Shown: positions 7,121 through 15,240, counted from the stretch's first letter. The stretch is DNA of 37,168 nt from a bacterium (GCA_021824285.1 JAKAKZ010000008.1:1-37168); one strand, 5' to 3'. The notes: generated by a model not told the origin, from the sequence alone. Numbers and translations are program-made.

Positions 7121-8197
7121 ATGACCACCATCAAATCAAACGAACCGCTTCGTCCGATCGACGCCATGGATCGGCTCTTCGAGCACACGGTCGAGATGGG
7201 CGCTTCCGATCTTCACTTGGTGGTAGGGAAGCCGCCGCTCCTGCGCGTTTCCGGCCTCCTGGTGCCGGTCGAGGGGGCCAAGGATCTGACCGCCAAGACG
7301 GCCGAGGAGCTGATAGACTCGCTGATGACAGTGGAGGAGAAGGCGCGTTTTTTGGCGAATAAGGAGCTCGATATCGCCCACCAGTCGCCCTCCGGCCGGC
7401 GCTTCCGCATCAACCTGCACTGGGAAAAGACCTTCCCGGCGCTCGCGGCGCGCGCCATCCCGTCTGAATGCCCGACGCTCGAAGGGCTGAACATGCCGGC
7501 CGTAGTGCACAAGATGGTGGACTATCCGCACGGCCTGGTGCTCGTGACCGGTCCGACGGGTTCCGGAAAATCCACGGCGCTCGCGGCCATGATCGACCGC
7601 ATCAACGAAGTGGAGTCGGGCAACATCATCACGCTCGAGGACCCGATTGAGTTCCTGTTCCAGCCCAAGAAATCGATTATCCGCCAGCGCCAGTTCGGAC
7701 AGGATTTCATCTCCTTCGACGACGCCCTGAAGCACATCCTGCGCCAGGACCCGGATGTCGTCATGGTCGGCGAAATGCGCGACCCGGAGACCATCGCAAC
7801 GACGCTGACCATCGCCGAAACCGGCCACTTGGTCTTTGCCACGCTGCATACCTACAGCGCCGCCCAGACCATCGACCGCATCATCGACGCCATGCCGCCG
7901 CACCAGCAGAATCAGGTCCGCTCCCAGCTGGCCCTGTCGCTCCGCGCCGTCATTTCGCAGCAGCTGCTGCCGCGCCAGGGCGGCGGCCGCATCGCGGCAC
8001 GTGAAGTATTGGTCAACAATCCCGCCATCGCCAACCTCATCCGCGAGAACAACATCGCCCAGATCAAGAACGTCCTGCAGACCTCGGCCAGCGAAGGCAT
8101 GACGACGCTGACGCAGGACCTCAAGCGGCTGATCTCTTCGGGCGAGGTCTCCAAAGAGACCGCCCAGCAGTACATCGTCGGTTCGGAGAAGCTCTGA
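7121..8197 (+). CDS. pilT: Type IV pilus retraction ATPase PilT
   Basis: A 358-residue PilT, the hexameric ATPase that powers pilus retraction (twitching, DNA uptake). Visible are the N-terminal segment ASDLHLVVGKPPLLRVSG, Walker A TGPTGSGKST (143-152), the Asp box IITLEDPIEF, Walker B DVVMVGEMRD (212-221) and the His box GHLVFATLHT (235-244). The C-terminal part carries RAVISQQLLPR. It lacks the PilB-type N-terminal domain and zinc motif, which separates it from PilB. ATG 7091 is in frame but lies at the expected transcription start, so I prefer ATG 7121 (MTTIKSNEPLRP). It is transcribed apart from the main pilus cluster, which starts 1.9 kb downstream. Confidence 0.93.
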   Translation: MTTIKSNEPLRPIDAMDRLFEHTVEMGASDLHLVVGKPPLLRVSGLLVPVEGAKDLTAKTAEELIDSLMTVEEKARFLANKELDIAHQSPSGRRFRINLHWEKTFPALAARAIPSECPTLEGLNMPAVVHKMVDYPHGLVLVTGPTGSGKSTALAAMIDRINEVESGNIITLEDPIEFLFQPKKSIIRQRQFGQDFISFDDALKHILRQDPDVVMVGEMRDPETIATTLTIAETGHLVFATLHTYSAAQTIDRIIDAMPPHQQNQVRSQLALSLRAVISQQLLPRQGGGRIAAREVLVNNPAIANLIRENNIAQIKNVLQTSASEGMTTLTQDLKRLISSGEVSKETAQQYIVGSEKL

Positions 8198-8239
8198 CCC
8201 GCCGATGGCGGAGCGGCGGTTGTGCCCTGCCGCGCCGTT

Positions 8240-8248
8240 TGTTATACA
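8240..8248 (+). promoter_or_regulatory. Extended -10 promoter upstream of tRNA-Arg
   Basis: TGT-TATACA, 68 bp before the mature tRNA 5' end. No clear -35 was seen. Confidence 0.45.
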
Positions 8249-8315
8249 TTGGGGCAGGCTGTTCGGCAGATCAGACCACACAGCTGCAAGTTTCGATGTT
8301 TTTAGCCTTAACAAT

Positions 8316-8390
8316 GCGCCCTTAGCTCAACGGATAGAGCTCTGGTCTTCGGAACCAGTGATGGGGGTTCGATTCCCTCAGGGCGCACCA
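8316..8390 (+). tRNA. tRNA-Arg (anticodon TCG)
   Basis: A full cloverleaf is readable. The acceptor stem GCGCCCT pairs with AGGGCGC, the D arm is present, and the anticodon stem CTGGT/ACCAG holds loop CTTCGGA with anticodon TCG (reads CGA). The T loop is TTCGATT. A discriminator A and encoded CCA end the gene. A terminator follows within 7 bp. Confidence 0.95.
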
Positions 8391-8396
8391 GCGAAG

Positions 8397-8418
8397 ACCG
8401 CACGCAAGTGCGGTTTTT
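8397..8418 (+). terminator. Intrinsic terminator after tRNA-Arg
   Basis: CCGCAC-GCAA-GTGCGG followed by five T. Confidence 0.9.
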
Positions 8419-8497
8419 GCGTTAATAGCCGATGGTCTAGTTGACCCTGGTTTAGCCACATGTCATCTTGGAATCATCCGTCGTCATGGAGGCGCAG

Positions 8498-8761
8498 ATG
8501 GCCAGAAACAAGAAAGATTCCGCCGCGGATTTCCTTCGCCGCCTGATGCAGATGGATCAGCAGCAGCTGTACGAGCTCTTTTCCCTGCACGCCGATACCG
8601 AATTGATGAAGTTTCTCTCCGCGTTCGGGTACGCGGCGGCCAAGCAGTACCGCCAGCTGTCGCCGGAGCAGTTGGCGTCTTTCATGCTCATCACCGGCTA
8701 CATGGTGCGCGTGAACGAGTCGCTGCCGTCCGCGAACGGTCGTCCGCCCCCTTCAGCCTGA
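8498..8761 (+). CDS. Small hypothetical protein
   Basis: An 87-residue soluble protein of unknown function. The N-terminus is basic (MARNKKDSAADF), then come helices rich in Leu, Gln and Met (FLRRLMQMDQQQLYELF; MKFLSAFGYAAAKQYRQL; EQLASFMLITGYMV), and a Pro-rich tail ends in PPPSA. It could be a small all-helical protein. Two ATG codons lie close together. I chose 8498 because GGAGG at 8488-8492 sits 5 bp upstream, a proper Shine-Dalgarno spacing; the upstream ATG at 8486 has no such site. It stands alone between terminators. No family was recognised. Confidence 0.6.
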   Translation: MARNKKDSAADFLRRLMQMDQQQLYELFSLHADTELMKFLSAFGYAAAKQYRQLSPEQLASFMLITGYMVRVNESLPSANGRPPPSA

Positions 8762-8783
8762 CAAGCCACCTGGCTTGTTTTTT
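8761..8783 (+). terminator. Intrinsic terminator
   Basis: ACAAGCCA-CC-TGGCTTGT followed by a T-run, starting at the last base of the small hypothetical gene's stop codon. Confidence 0.88.
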
Positions 8784-8884
8784 ATAAATTCACTTATTTT
8801 AGCTGTTTTTTCGGCCCGGACTTGCCTTTCGTATTTGGCGCTTCTGCGGCCGTCCGTTTCGGTCTTTACTAATCTGTGCCAACA

Positions 8885-8893
8885 TGCTATAAC
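8885..8893 (+). promoter_or_regulatory. Extended -10 promoter for the tRNA-Lys region
   Basis: TGC-TATAAC. It lies upstream of the broken tRNA copy, and no second copy is found next to the intact tRNA. Transcripts reaching the intact tRNA probably read through about 300 bp of repeats. Confidence 0.45.
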
Positions 8894-8906
8894 TTCTCCA
8901 CCGTTC

Positions 8907-8963
8907 GCGCCCAAATTAAAACAAAATAAGCATCGATCACATGGGTCGGTAGCTCAGCTGGTA
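8907..8963 (+). pseudogene. tRNA-Lys 5' fragment with leader (duplicated, interrupted)
   Basis: These 57 bp repeat 9168-9224 with only two differences. They cover a 36-bp leader and the tRNA-Lys 5' part from GGGTCGG (8943) through the D loop (CAGCTGGTA). The tRNA then breaks off. A foreign segment of about 198 bp follows, and after it GAGCAAGCGCC of the tRNA resumes at 9162 before jumping into the next copy's leader. It cannot form a tRNA. Confidence 0.8.
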
Positions 8964-9024
8964 AGCCGCCGCGCAGAAGCTCGCTCTAGCTCGCTTCGCG
9001 CGATACTGCGGCTTTCGCCGAGAA

Positions 9025-9161
9025 GTGGCGGCCGAAGCCGCCTTCTCTAATCTTTCGCCTTCGGCGAAAACCGGCGTAAGCTGCGACCGTGCAGCTTGCC
9101 CCGCAAGGTGGCGGTCGAAGCCGCCTTCTCTAATCTTTCGCCTTCGGCGAAAACCGGCGTA
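9025..9161 (+). repeat. Two 54-bp direct repeats inside the broken tRNA copy
   Basis: 9025-9078 and 9108-9161 differ at a single base (C or T). Each contains two hairpins (GGCGG...CCGCC and TCGCC-TTC-GGCGA). A 29-bp spacer with a further small inverted repeat (GCTGC/GCAGC) separates them. They make up most of the segment inserted into the tRNA-Lys fragment. Confidence 0.8.
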
Positions 9162-9203
9162 GAGCAAGCGCCCGAATTAAAACAAAATAAGCATCGATCA
9201 CAC

Positions 9204-9279
9204 GGGTCGGTAGCTCAGCTGGTAGAGCAAGCGCCTCTTAAGCGTTTGGTCCTGGGTTCGATCCCCAGCCGACCCACCA
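9204..9279 (+). tRNA. tRNA-Lys (anticodon CTT)
   Basis: The intact copy. The acceptor stem GGGTCGG pairs with CCGACCC, the D arm is GCTC...GAGC, and the anticodon arm AGCGC/GCGTT (one G-U) holds loop CTCTTAA with anticodon CTT. The T arm CTGGG-TTCGATC-CCCAG is followed by A and an encoded CCA. Its final CA is also the start of the terminator stem. Confidence 0.95.
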
Positions 9280-9320
9280 GAAAGAAGCCCTGTCCAACGG
9301 ACGGGGCTTCTTTCTGTTTT
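9278..9320 (+). terminator. Strong terminator after tRNA-Lys
   Basis: An 18-bp stem (9278-9295 with 9299-9316, one G-U) with a 3-nt loop and four T. The stem begins inside the tRNA CCA end, so terminator folding and tRNA 3' maturation compete for the same bases. Confidence 0.9.
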
Positions 9321-9321
9321 C

Positions 9322-9718
9322 GCGGGAGGCTGGGGATCGAAGACGACGGACTCGGAGTGCCTAGTATGGGCCGGCCGCGAGTCGGCGAGCGGCCGACGGG
9401 CGGCATCTGCAGCCCCGGGTCCGATGAGCGCTTCCGATCATTCGCGAATCGGACCTCCGAGGGCGCGGCGGGCGACGGAGGAGACGTGAGCACTTGGGGT
9501 GAGCTGTGAGCCGGCGAGCAGCGAACGGCCGCATCGGCGGCCGCGGCTCGGCCGAAGCCCTCCGCCTATTGCTGAGGCCGAGGGCCCCAAGTAGCGAGCG
9601 TCGGGGGAGGAGGATCCCCAGCCGCTTCGCCTCGGCAATAGCGGGAAGGCCTCGGCGAAGCCGGGGCGTCCGATGCCGCCCGTCAGTCGCTGCGTGTCTC
9701 GCGCCTGACCCACCATGT
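9322..9718. other. GC-rich mosaic with inverted and tRNA-derived pieces
   Basis: There is no credible gene here; the open frames on both strands are Arg- and Pro-rich, as expected of GC-rich noncoding DNA. The region holds an inverted copy of the tRNA-Lys T-arm end (GGCTGGGGATC, about 9329-9339), a direct copy (GATCCCCAGCC, 9613-9623), and a copy of the acceptor end (GACCCACCA, about 9707-9715). It also holds inverted pairs such as GACGGGCGGCATC (about 9395-9407) with its complement (about 9673-9685), and CTATTGCTGAGGC (about 9566) with GCCTCGGCAATAG (about 9629). It looks like accumulated debris around a tRNA gene. Confidence 0.45.
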
Positions 9719-9749
9719 AAAATGCCCCATCGCCAAGATGGGGCATTTT
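9719..9749. terminator. Bidirectional-looking terminator hairpin
   Basis: A 13-bp stem (AAAATGCCCCATC with GATGGGGCATTTT) around 5 nt. A shorter hairpin TGCGAGC-GATG-GCTCGCA follows at 9754-9771. Confidence 0.75.
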
Positions 9750-9792
9750 GCTGTGCGAGCGATGGCTCGCAATAATGCTGCATCCCACAAGT

Positions 9793-9955
9793 GTTTAGAG
9801 GTTTAGCGGTTTAGGAGTTTCCCCGTCACTTAACTTTGTTTTAAGGAAGGCGGGGTCCCGCCCGAAAGGCGGGAAGGGGTCATGATTGAAAAAATCGCGC
9901 CGGGCGGCGCGCCTTGAAAGGCAGCCTCTAAACCTCTAGACCCCTAAACTTCTAC
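9793..9955. repeat. Inverted pair of octamer-repeat arms upstream of the kinase
   Basis: The left arm is four 8-mers (9793-9824; GTTTAGAG, GTTTAGCG, GTTTAGGA, GTTTCCCC). The right arm is four (9924-9955; CCTCTAAA, CCTCTAGA, CCCCTAAA, CTTCTACA). Between them lie the three-part GGCGGG element and a GC-rich stretch. Confidence 0.75.
9849..9873. repeat. Three-part GGCGGG/CCCGCC/GGCGGG element, copy 1
   Basis: GGCGGG (9849-9854), CCCGCC (9857-9862) and GGCGGG (9868-9873). The middle block can pair with either neighbour, giving two mutually exclusive hairpins. A near-identical copy is at 33465-33490. Confidence 0.6.
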
Positions 9956-10096
9956 ACCCGCCCGTCGGGATCCCCAGCCGGTCCCCCCACAGCCTTATTA
10001 CAATCCACAGGCCACCTCATTTTTAAGCTTGTTGAACAGCTCAAAAAACGATAAAATATATTGTGTAAGCATTGTTCATTTAGACAAGGACAATAA

Positions 10097-12592
10097 ATGT
10101 CCGTCCTCGCCATAATTTCGGCCATTTTCACGGAACACCTGATTGCCATACTTTGCTTTGGCGGTGCTTTTTTCGCTTTGCGCGAATACTTGGTCCGTCG
10201 TCAGCATCACCTGCTTCTCGCGACGCTTTACTTCACCGGCGGCAGCATCGCTTTCCTGTCGCTTTATGCGACTCACATATTTGCGTCCCTGGGCCTGACG
10301 CCTTGGGCATTTGTGGCCGGCCGGGTGTTCTGGGTGTTTTTTGCGATTGATGACGGCTTATTGGCTGCGAGTTTCATCGATATCGTTTTTGGGAAAATCC
10401 CCACTTGGCGCAAATTTGCCATCGCCGTCGCCGTGTGGGTTCCGGCCGTCGCCGCCTCGCTCGGGACAATGGCCATGGGCTCGGTGGGCGGATTGATATT
10501 TCCGATTCCGACCCTGGCCTTGGGGGCCGTACTCTTCGGCATCCGATCGGTCGTGGATCTGGCCTTCGCATCGATTCCGTGGTTCCTTCGTCGGCGTCAC
10601 GTCGCGCCCACGGCAGCGCATGCCTCCCTTTCGCGCGCGGGACTTTTCGGTCTGGCCTTCTCCGCCGCCTCGCTGTCTTCCCTGCAACCCGACTTGCGGG
10701 CACTGCTCATCGTGGGTTGGGCCGCCTTCATCGCCCGCACGTTCTGCCTGATTTTCGGCTCATTGGCGGTCGGCCATCCTGACCCCCGCCTTACTTCGAA
10801 ACCCGTGAGGATTTTGGACCGCAGCTTGGCGTTCAAGATCGCCGCCTCGACTGCGCTGATGTTCTGGCTGCTGGCCTACTTCCTGCTCGCGACTACCTCC
10901 GGCTATTTCGTGCGTTACACGACAGATTCGCTCGAGACCACAATCCGCCGCGACGTCCATGGTTTGGCCAGGTCATATTCCGGTTTTAAGGCCTTGTTCC
11001 TGGAAGAGACTTCGCGGTTGGCTGATCAGCTGAATTCGCTCGGCAAGATCGACAGCCAGACCATAAAGACAGGCCCGATCGCGCGGTTTTTGGGCGTGGA
11101 GCCGAACCGGCGGCTGCTGCGCATCGTCGATAAGAGCGGGCGCATCCTGTACAGCTCCTGGTCCGACAGCGAGGTCGGCAAACAGATTGCTGCCGTCACG
11201 GCGGTCAAGGAGGCCCTAGAAGGCAACAAAACAGTGTTGGCGGCGCGCGATCCGACATTTGGCCGCTGGAGCATTTGGGCCGCGGTGCCGGTCGATATCG
11301 GCATCGAACGCGCCGTAATCCTGGCCGCCGACATCTCGGCCGGCATCGACTTCGCTGATTTCCAGGACGGTTACCCGGGCCTCTGGACCGCCGCCGGCTT
11401 TGTTTCCTCTGACGGCGATCTCGTCTACGGCACCGGCAGCACGCCTGACCGCACCACCATCCATCGGCTGGTCCAGCTGGCCGGCCAGAATCGCGCCCCC
11501 GGACTCCAGGACATCGGCGGCGACCGGTATGCTTGGGAGCCGGTTTCGGACGGCAAGAATCCCGACGGTTTCTTTTTCGTCGAGGTGTCCGGCCAGCAGA
11601 TTTCTGATCTGCTCATCAGGATAGTCGCGACGGTGCTGGCCGCGGTGATGCTCCTTCTGGCCGTCTTCACGCTCGTCATCGTGCTCAGCACCGTGTACCT
11701 GCTCCGGCCGGTCCGGTCACTGCGCGATGCGGCGCGTTCCGTCGAAAAGGAGAATTACGATGTCCGCGTCCCGTTCAAGTCCTTTGATGAGTTGGGCGAC
11801 ATGGCCCGCGCCTTCAACGGCATGAGCGCCGCCATCGCCGACCGCACCGAGCGGTTGCGCCTCGCGCTCAACGAGCAGCACGACTTCTTGGCCCATATGG
11901 TCCATGAGATGCGCACGCCGCTCAACGTCTTCCGCTGGACCACGGAGATGATGCGCTTCGGCGATACCGGCCGGCTCTCCCGCGAACAGACCGAGCTCGT
12001 GGAGCAGATGAGCCAGGTGACGCAGCGTCTGCTCGAGGCGGTCCGCAAGCTCGACGACGTCTCCAAGCTGGATCGCGGCCTGATGCGGTTGGTGATGGAT
12101 TCCATCTCCATGGAGGAGATTATCGACGATGCCGCCGGCATCCAGGCCGTGCAGATCCGTGAGAAGAACATCAACCTCCACTGGAACCGTCCTCAAGAGC
12201 CCTGGCCGAAGGTGAACGGCGACCGCCGTCGGCTCATCGAGATCATGGTCAACCTCATCGACAACGCGGTCAAATACACGCCGCGCAACGGGCACATCGA
12301 GATTACGGGACATGTGCGGGCCGCGGACGCCGCCGACCCGACCGCGCACCTGGAGCTGACCGTGGAGGACAATGGCCGCGGCATCCCCAAGGACCGCCAG
12401 GACCGCGTCTTCACCCGCTTCTTCCGTTCCGTCGACCCCACCCGCGAAGAGATAGCCGGCACGGGTTTGGGACTTTACATCGTCAAGGAGCTCGTGAAGC
12501 TGCACGGCGGCCGCATCTGGTTCGATTCGGAAGAGGGGACAGGGACCGCCTTTCATTTCACCTTGCCGATTACCCGCGCCGACGGCGCTTGA
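10097..12592 (+). CDS. Membrane sensor histidine kinase
   Basis: An 831-residue sensor kinase. About six or seven membrane helices occupy residues 1-270. An extracellular sensor of about 240 residues with PAS/Cache-like features (RLLRIVDKSGRILYSSWSD) follows. A further helix (about 505-530) is followed by a HAMP linker (LLRPVRSLRDAARSV). The HisKA domain carries HMVHEMRTPLN, with phosphoacceptor His603. The ATPase domain has an N box (NLIDNAVKY), G1 (VEDNGRGIP) and G2 (GTGLGLYIVKELV). It phosphorylates itself and passes the phosphate to a response regulator, most likely one of the two encoded just downstream. The long multi-helix N-terminus is unusual. AAGGA about 6 bp upstream supports the ATG. 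Confidence 0.88.
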   Translation: MSVLAIISAIFTEHLIAILCFGGAFFALREYLVRRQHHLLLATLYFTGGSIAFLSLYATHIFASLGLTPWAFVAGRVFWVFFAIDDGLLAASFIDIVFGKIPTWRKFAIAVAVWVPAVAASLGTMAMGSVGGLIFPIPTLALGAVLFGIRSVVDLAFASIPWFLRRRHVAPTAAHASLSRAGLFGLAFSAASLSSLQPDLRALLIVGWAAFIARTFCLIFGSLAVGHPDPRLTSKPVRILDRSLAFKIAASTALMFWLLAYFLLATTSGYFVRYTTDSLETTIRRDVHGLARSYSGFKALFLEETSRLADQLNSLGKIDSQTIKTGPIARFLGVEPNRRLLRIVDKSGRILYSSWSDSEVGKQIAAVTAVKEALEGNKTVLAARDPTFGRWSIWAAVPVDIGIERAVILAADISAGIDFADFQDGYPGLWTAAGFVSSDGDLVYGTGSTPDRTTIHRLVQLAGQNRAPGLQDIGGDRYAWEPVSDGKNPDGFFFVEVSGQQISDLLIRIVATVLAAVMLLLAVFTLVIVLSTVYLLRPVRSLRDAARSVEKENYDVRVPFKSFDELGDMARAFNGMSAAIADRTERLRLALNEQHDFLAHMVHEMRTPLNVFRWTTEMMRFGDTGRLSREQTELVEQMSQVTQRLLEAVRKLDDVSKLDRGLMRLVMDSISMEEIIDDAAGIQAVQIREKNINLHWNRPQEPWPKVNGDRRRLIEIMVNLIDNAVKYTPRNGHIEITGHVRAADAADPTAHLELTVEDNGRGIPKDRQDRVFTRFFRSVDPTREEIAGTGLGLYIVKELVKLHGGRIWFDSEEGTGTAFHFTLPITRADGA

Positions 12593-12619
12593 ATCCTTAA
12601 TTAAAAATTGACCAAGCAT

Positions 12620-13024
12620 ATGGACAATGAGACCAAAAAACCGATACGCGTCCTGGTCGTCGACGACGAGCCGGCGCTGCTCGATATCTACACCACCAAA
12701 CTCAAAATGGAGCACTATGACGTACTGACCGCCAGCGACGGCCTGTCCGGCCTGGAGCTGGCGCTGCACGAGTCTCCGGACATCATGCTCTTGGATGTGC
12801 TCATGCCCGGCAAGGACGGCTTTGACGTCCTGCGCGATCTCCGTTCCGCGCCGCAGACCAAGGATCTGCCGGTCATCATCCTCTCCAATCTCGGCCAGGA
12901 ATACGAAGTGCGCCGCGGCCTGTCCCTGGGCGCGAACCGTTTCCTGACGAAGGCGGACCTGACGCCGGCCCGCGTGGCCCAGGCGGTCAAGGAGACGCTT
13001 GAATCGCCGAAGGCGAAGGGCTGA
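12620..13024 (+). CDS. Response regulator, receiver domain only
   Basis: A 134-residue single-domain response regulator. It has the acidic pocket VVDDEP, phosphoacceptor Asp59 (IMLLDVLMPGKDGF), the conserved Ser in ILSNL, and Lys in FLTKAD. No DNA-binding or enzymatic output domain is attached, so it probably acts through protein contact, as CheY- and PilG/PilH-like proteins do. It begins 27 bp after the histidine kinase gene and is probably co-transcribed. An in-frame TTG 12 bp upstream is possible, but ATG 12620 is preferred; no Shine-Dalgarno sequence is visible. Confidence 0.88.
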   Translation: MDNETKKPIRVLVVDDEPALLDIYTTKLKMEHYDVLTASDGLSGLELALHESPDIMLLDVLMPGKDGFDVLRDLRSAPQTKDLPVIILSNLGQEYEVRRGLSLGANRFLTKADLTPARVAQAVKETLESPKAKG

Positions 13025-13102
13025 CCGCCTTTCCCCGCGGTCCGGTATCGCAAAAGATGCCGGCCAGCGGGGACAGAGGGTCATCAATCTGTCCCGGACG
13101 TT

Positions 13103-13540
13103 ATGCCTCTTAGCGCCACGGCCGGAACCCTTCCGGCCGGAGCACAACCGAAGATCCTGATCGTCGAGGACGACAGGTTTCTGATCAAGATCCTGCTGGC
13201 TAAGTTCCAGAAGGAGGGTTTTGAGACGCGCGCCGCGCTGGAGGGCGAGGCGGCGTTGCGCGAACTGGAGAGCTTCTCGCCCTCCGTGATTCTGCTTGAC
13301 ATCATCATGCCGAAACTCAACGGTTTTGAGCTCCTGGCCATCCTGAAAGCCAATCCGAAGTACGCCGACATTCCGGTCGTCGTGCTCTCCAACCTCAGCC
13401 AGGAGGAGGATACGCGGCGCGCCAAAGACCTCGGGGCCGCTGACTTTTTCGTGAAAGCCGACGTTTCCATCAATGAAGTCGCCTCCCGTGTCCGGGAGGT
13501 CATCGCCAAGCAGCTGGCCAAGCGTCCGCATCGGTCATGA
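13103..13540 (+). CDS. Second response regulator, overlapping pilB
   Basis: A 145-residue single-domain receiver with an N-terminal extension of about 15 residues. It shows IVEDDRF, phosphoacceptor Asp66 (VILLDIIMPKLNGF), VLSNLSQEED and FFVKAD. It is clearly related to the receiver upstream (both share the VxLSNLxQE and KAD motifs) and may be its duplicate. Its stop overlaps the pilB start as ATGA, indicating translational coupling and suggesting a direct role in controlling the pilus motor. The 78-bp gap before it contains only a weak hairpin and nothing else I can assign. Confidence 0.88.
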   Translation: MPLSATAGTLPAGAQPKILIVEDDRFLIKILLAKFQKEGFETRAALEGEAALRELESFSPSVILLDIIMPKLNGFELLAILKANPKYADIPVVVLSNLSQEEDTRRAKDLGAADFFVKADVSINEVASRVREVIAKQLAKRPHRS

Positions 13541-15240
13541 CGGTCTGCCGTATGCCGCTCAGCCAGCCCCAGCTCCGCAGCCTGCTCGTGGATCCCGGCC
13601 TCGTGACGGCCGACGATTTCGAAACGGCCGCGAAGACGTCCGCCGCCTCCGGCCGGCCCATTGATGAAGTGCTCGTCGCGAACGGAGTCATGCCGGACCG
13701 CTATCTCGGGCAGATCATCGCCGACGCGCTCGGCTTTCCCTTTGTCCGGCTCGAGAACATCAGCATCGCGGACCATGTTCTGCAGGCCGTGCCTGAGCGG
13801 GTCGCCAGGAGCAGCCGCGCCGTCGCTTTCGGCATGGATGACGGCAACAAGCTGCGGGTGGCCATGCGCGACCCGGATGACTTGGAGACATTGCGCTTCA
13901 TCGAGAAGAAGATGGGCCTGCGGGCCGTGCCGTACTACGCCACGGCGCTCGGGCTGGAGGCGGCGATCGAGCACTACGCCAAGGATCTCGGCAGCGCCAT
14001 CAGCCGCATCCTGGAAGGCGCGCCGACGGAGGATGTCGGCGGCGAGGAAGGCGAAAGCCGCGTCATCAGCGTGGTGGAGCTGGTCATGAACTACGCCTAC
14101 CAGAACAACGCCTCCGACGTGCACATCGAGCCGCGCGAGAAGGAGATCGTGGTCCGCTACCGCATCGACGGCATCCTGCACGACGTGGTGATGATGCCGC
14201 GCGCCTATCTCGAGCCGGTGGTGAGCCGCATCAAGATCCTGTCCAAGATGCGGACCGACGAGCACTACGCCGCCCAGGACGGCAAGTTCCAGGAGATCAT
14301 CAACGGCGTGCGTATCGACGTCCGCGTCTCCGTGCTTCCGGTCGTCGACGGCGAAAAGGTAGTCATGCGCCTGCTGACCGAGAAGGGCAAGCGCTTCACG
14401 CTGCGCGACTTGGGCCTGTCCGAGCACGACCTCAAGGTCGTCGACCGTCATACCCAGAAGTCCTTCGGCATGATTCTGGCGACCGGTCCGACCGGATCAG
14501 GCAAGACCACGACCATGTATGCGGTGCTCAAGGTGCTCAACACGCGCGACGTCAACATCGCCACCATCGAGGACCCGATTGAGTATGCCATCGAGGGCGT
14601 GAACCAGATCCAGGTGAACCCCAAGACCGGCCTGACCTTCGCCTCGGGGCTGCGCTCCATCGTCCGTCAGGACCCCGACATCATCATGGTCGGCGAAGTC
14701 CGCGACGAGGAGACGGCCGGCATTTCCGTGAACGCCGCCATGACCGGTCATCTGGTCCTATCCACCCTGCACACCAACGATGCGGCCACGACCCTGCCGC
14801 GCCTGCGGGACATGAAGATCGAGCCGTTCCTCATCGCCTCATCCGTGAATCTGATCATCGCCCAGCGCCTGGTCCGCAAGATCTGCCCGCGCTGCATCAT
14901 GAGCTATGAGGCCAAACTGGAAGAGGTCAAGTCGCAGCTGCCGAGCGCGCTGTTCGCGCAGCGCTTTAAGGGCGCCAAGAAGAAAACCGTCGGCCTGTAT
15001 CGCGGCAAGGGCTGCCCGGTCTGCAACCGCACCGGCTACCAGGGCCGTGTCGGCATCTACGAGACGCTGGAGATCGAGGACAACATCCGCGAGCTGATCA
15101 TGCGCGGCGCGCCGGGCAACGAGATTGCCGCGCAGGCCGTAAAGAACGGGATGGTCACCATGCTCGAGGACGGTCTGGATAAGGCGCTCACCGGCGTGAC
15201 GACCATGGAAGAGGTCGTGCGCGTCGCGGGCGTAGCCTGA
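13537..15240 (+). CDS. pilB: Type IV pilus assembly ATPase PilB
   Basis: A 567-residue GspE/PilB-family ATPase that powers pilus extension. Residues 15-160 form an MshEN-like domain, which binds cyclic di-GMP in some relatives. The core has ASDVHIEP and VRYRIDG, Walker A TGPTGSGKTT (316-325), the Asp box IEDPIEY, Walker B DPDIIMVGEVRDEET (from 379) and the His box GHLVLSTLHTNDA. A C-terminal zinc motif uses CPRC (from C450) and CPVC (from C493). The ATG at 13537 overlaps the previous stop by 4 bp; an in-frame ATG at 13552 also fits the family start. pilC follows after a 109-bp spacer filled by an octamer repeat pair. Confidence 0.94.
   Translation: MTVCRMPLSQPQLRSLLVDPGLVTADDFETAAKTSAASGRPIDEVLVANGVMPDRYLGQIIADALGFPFVRLENISIADHVLQAVPERVARSSRAVAFGMDDGNKLRVAMRDPDDLETLRFIEKKMGLRAVPYYATALGLEAAIEHYAKDLGSAISRILEGAPTEDVGGEEGESRVISVVELVMNYAYQNNASDVHIEPREKEIVVRYRIDGILHDVVMMPRAYLEPVVSRIKILSKMRTDEHYAAQDGKFQEIINGVRIDVRVSVLPVVDGEKVVMRLLTEKGKRFTLRDLGLSEHDLKVVDRHTQKSFGMILATGPTGSGKTTTMYAVLKVLNTRDVNIATIEDPIEYAIEGVNQIQVNPKTGLTFASGLRSIVRQDPDIIMVGEVRDEETAGISVNAAMTGHLVLSTLHTNDAATTLPRLRDMKIEPFLIASSVNLIIAQRLVRKICPRCIMSYEAKLEEVKSQLPSALFAQRFKGAKKKTVGLYRGKGCPVCNRTGYQGRVGIYETLEIEDNIRELIMRGAPGNEIAAQAVKNGMVTMLEDGLDKALTGVTTMEEVVRVAGVA

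Noticed and set aside
8964-9161. Group I or other intron in tRNA-Lys
   Set aside because: The insertion lies in the D loop, has no intron core I can recognise, and the tRNA does not continue to completion after it.
9361-9788. Open frames on both strands in the GC-rich region after tRNA-Lys
   Set aside because: Composition is Arg/Pro/Ser-rich, frames overlap on both strands and run through repeats and a terminator; no start signals or family features.
11717-13531. 604-codon minus-strand open frame
   Set aside because: It is antisense to the histidine kinase and both response regulators, which have clear motifs on the plus strand.
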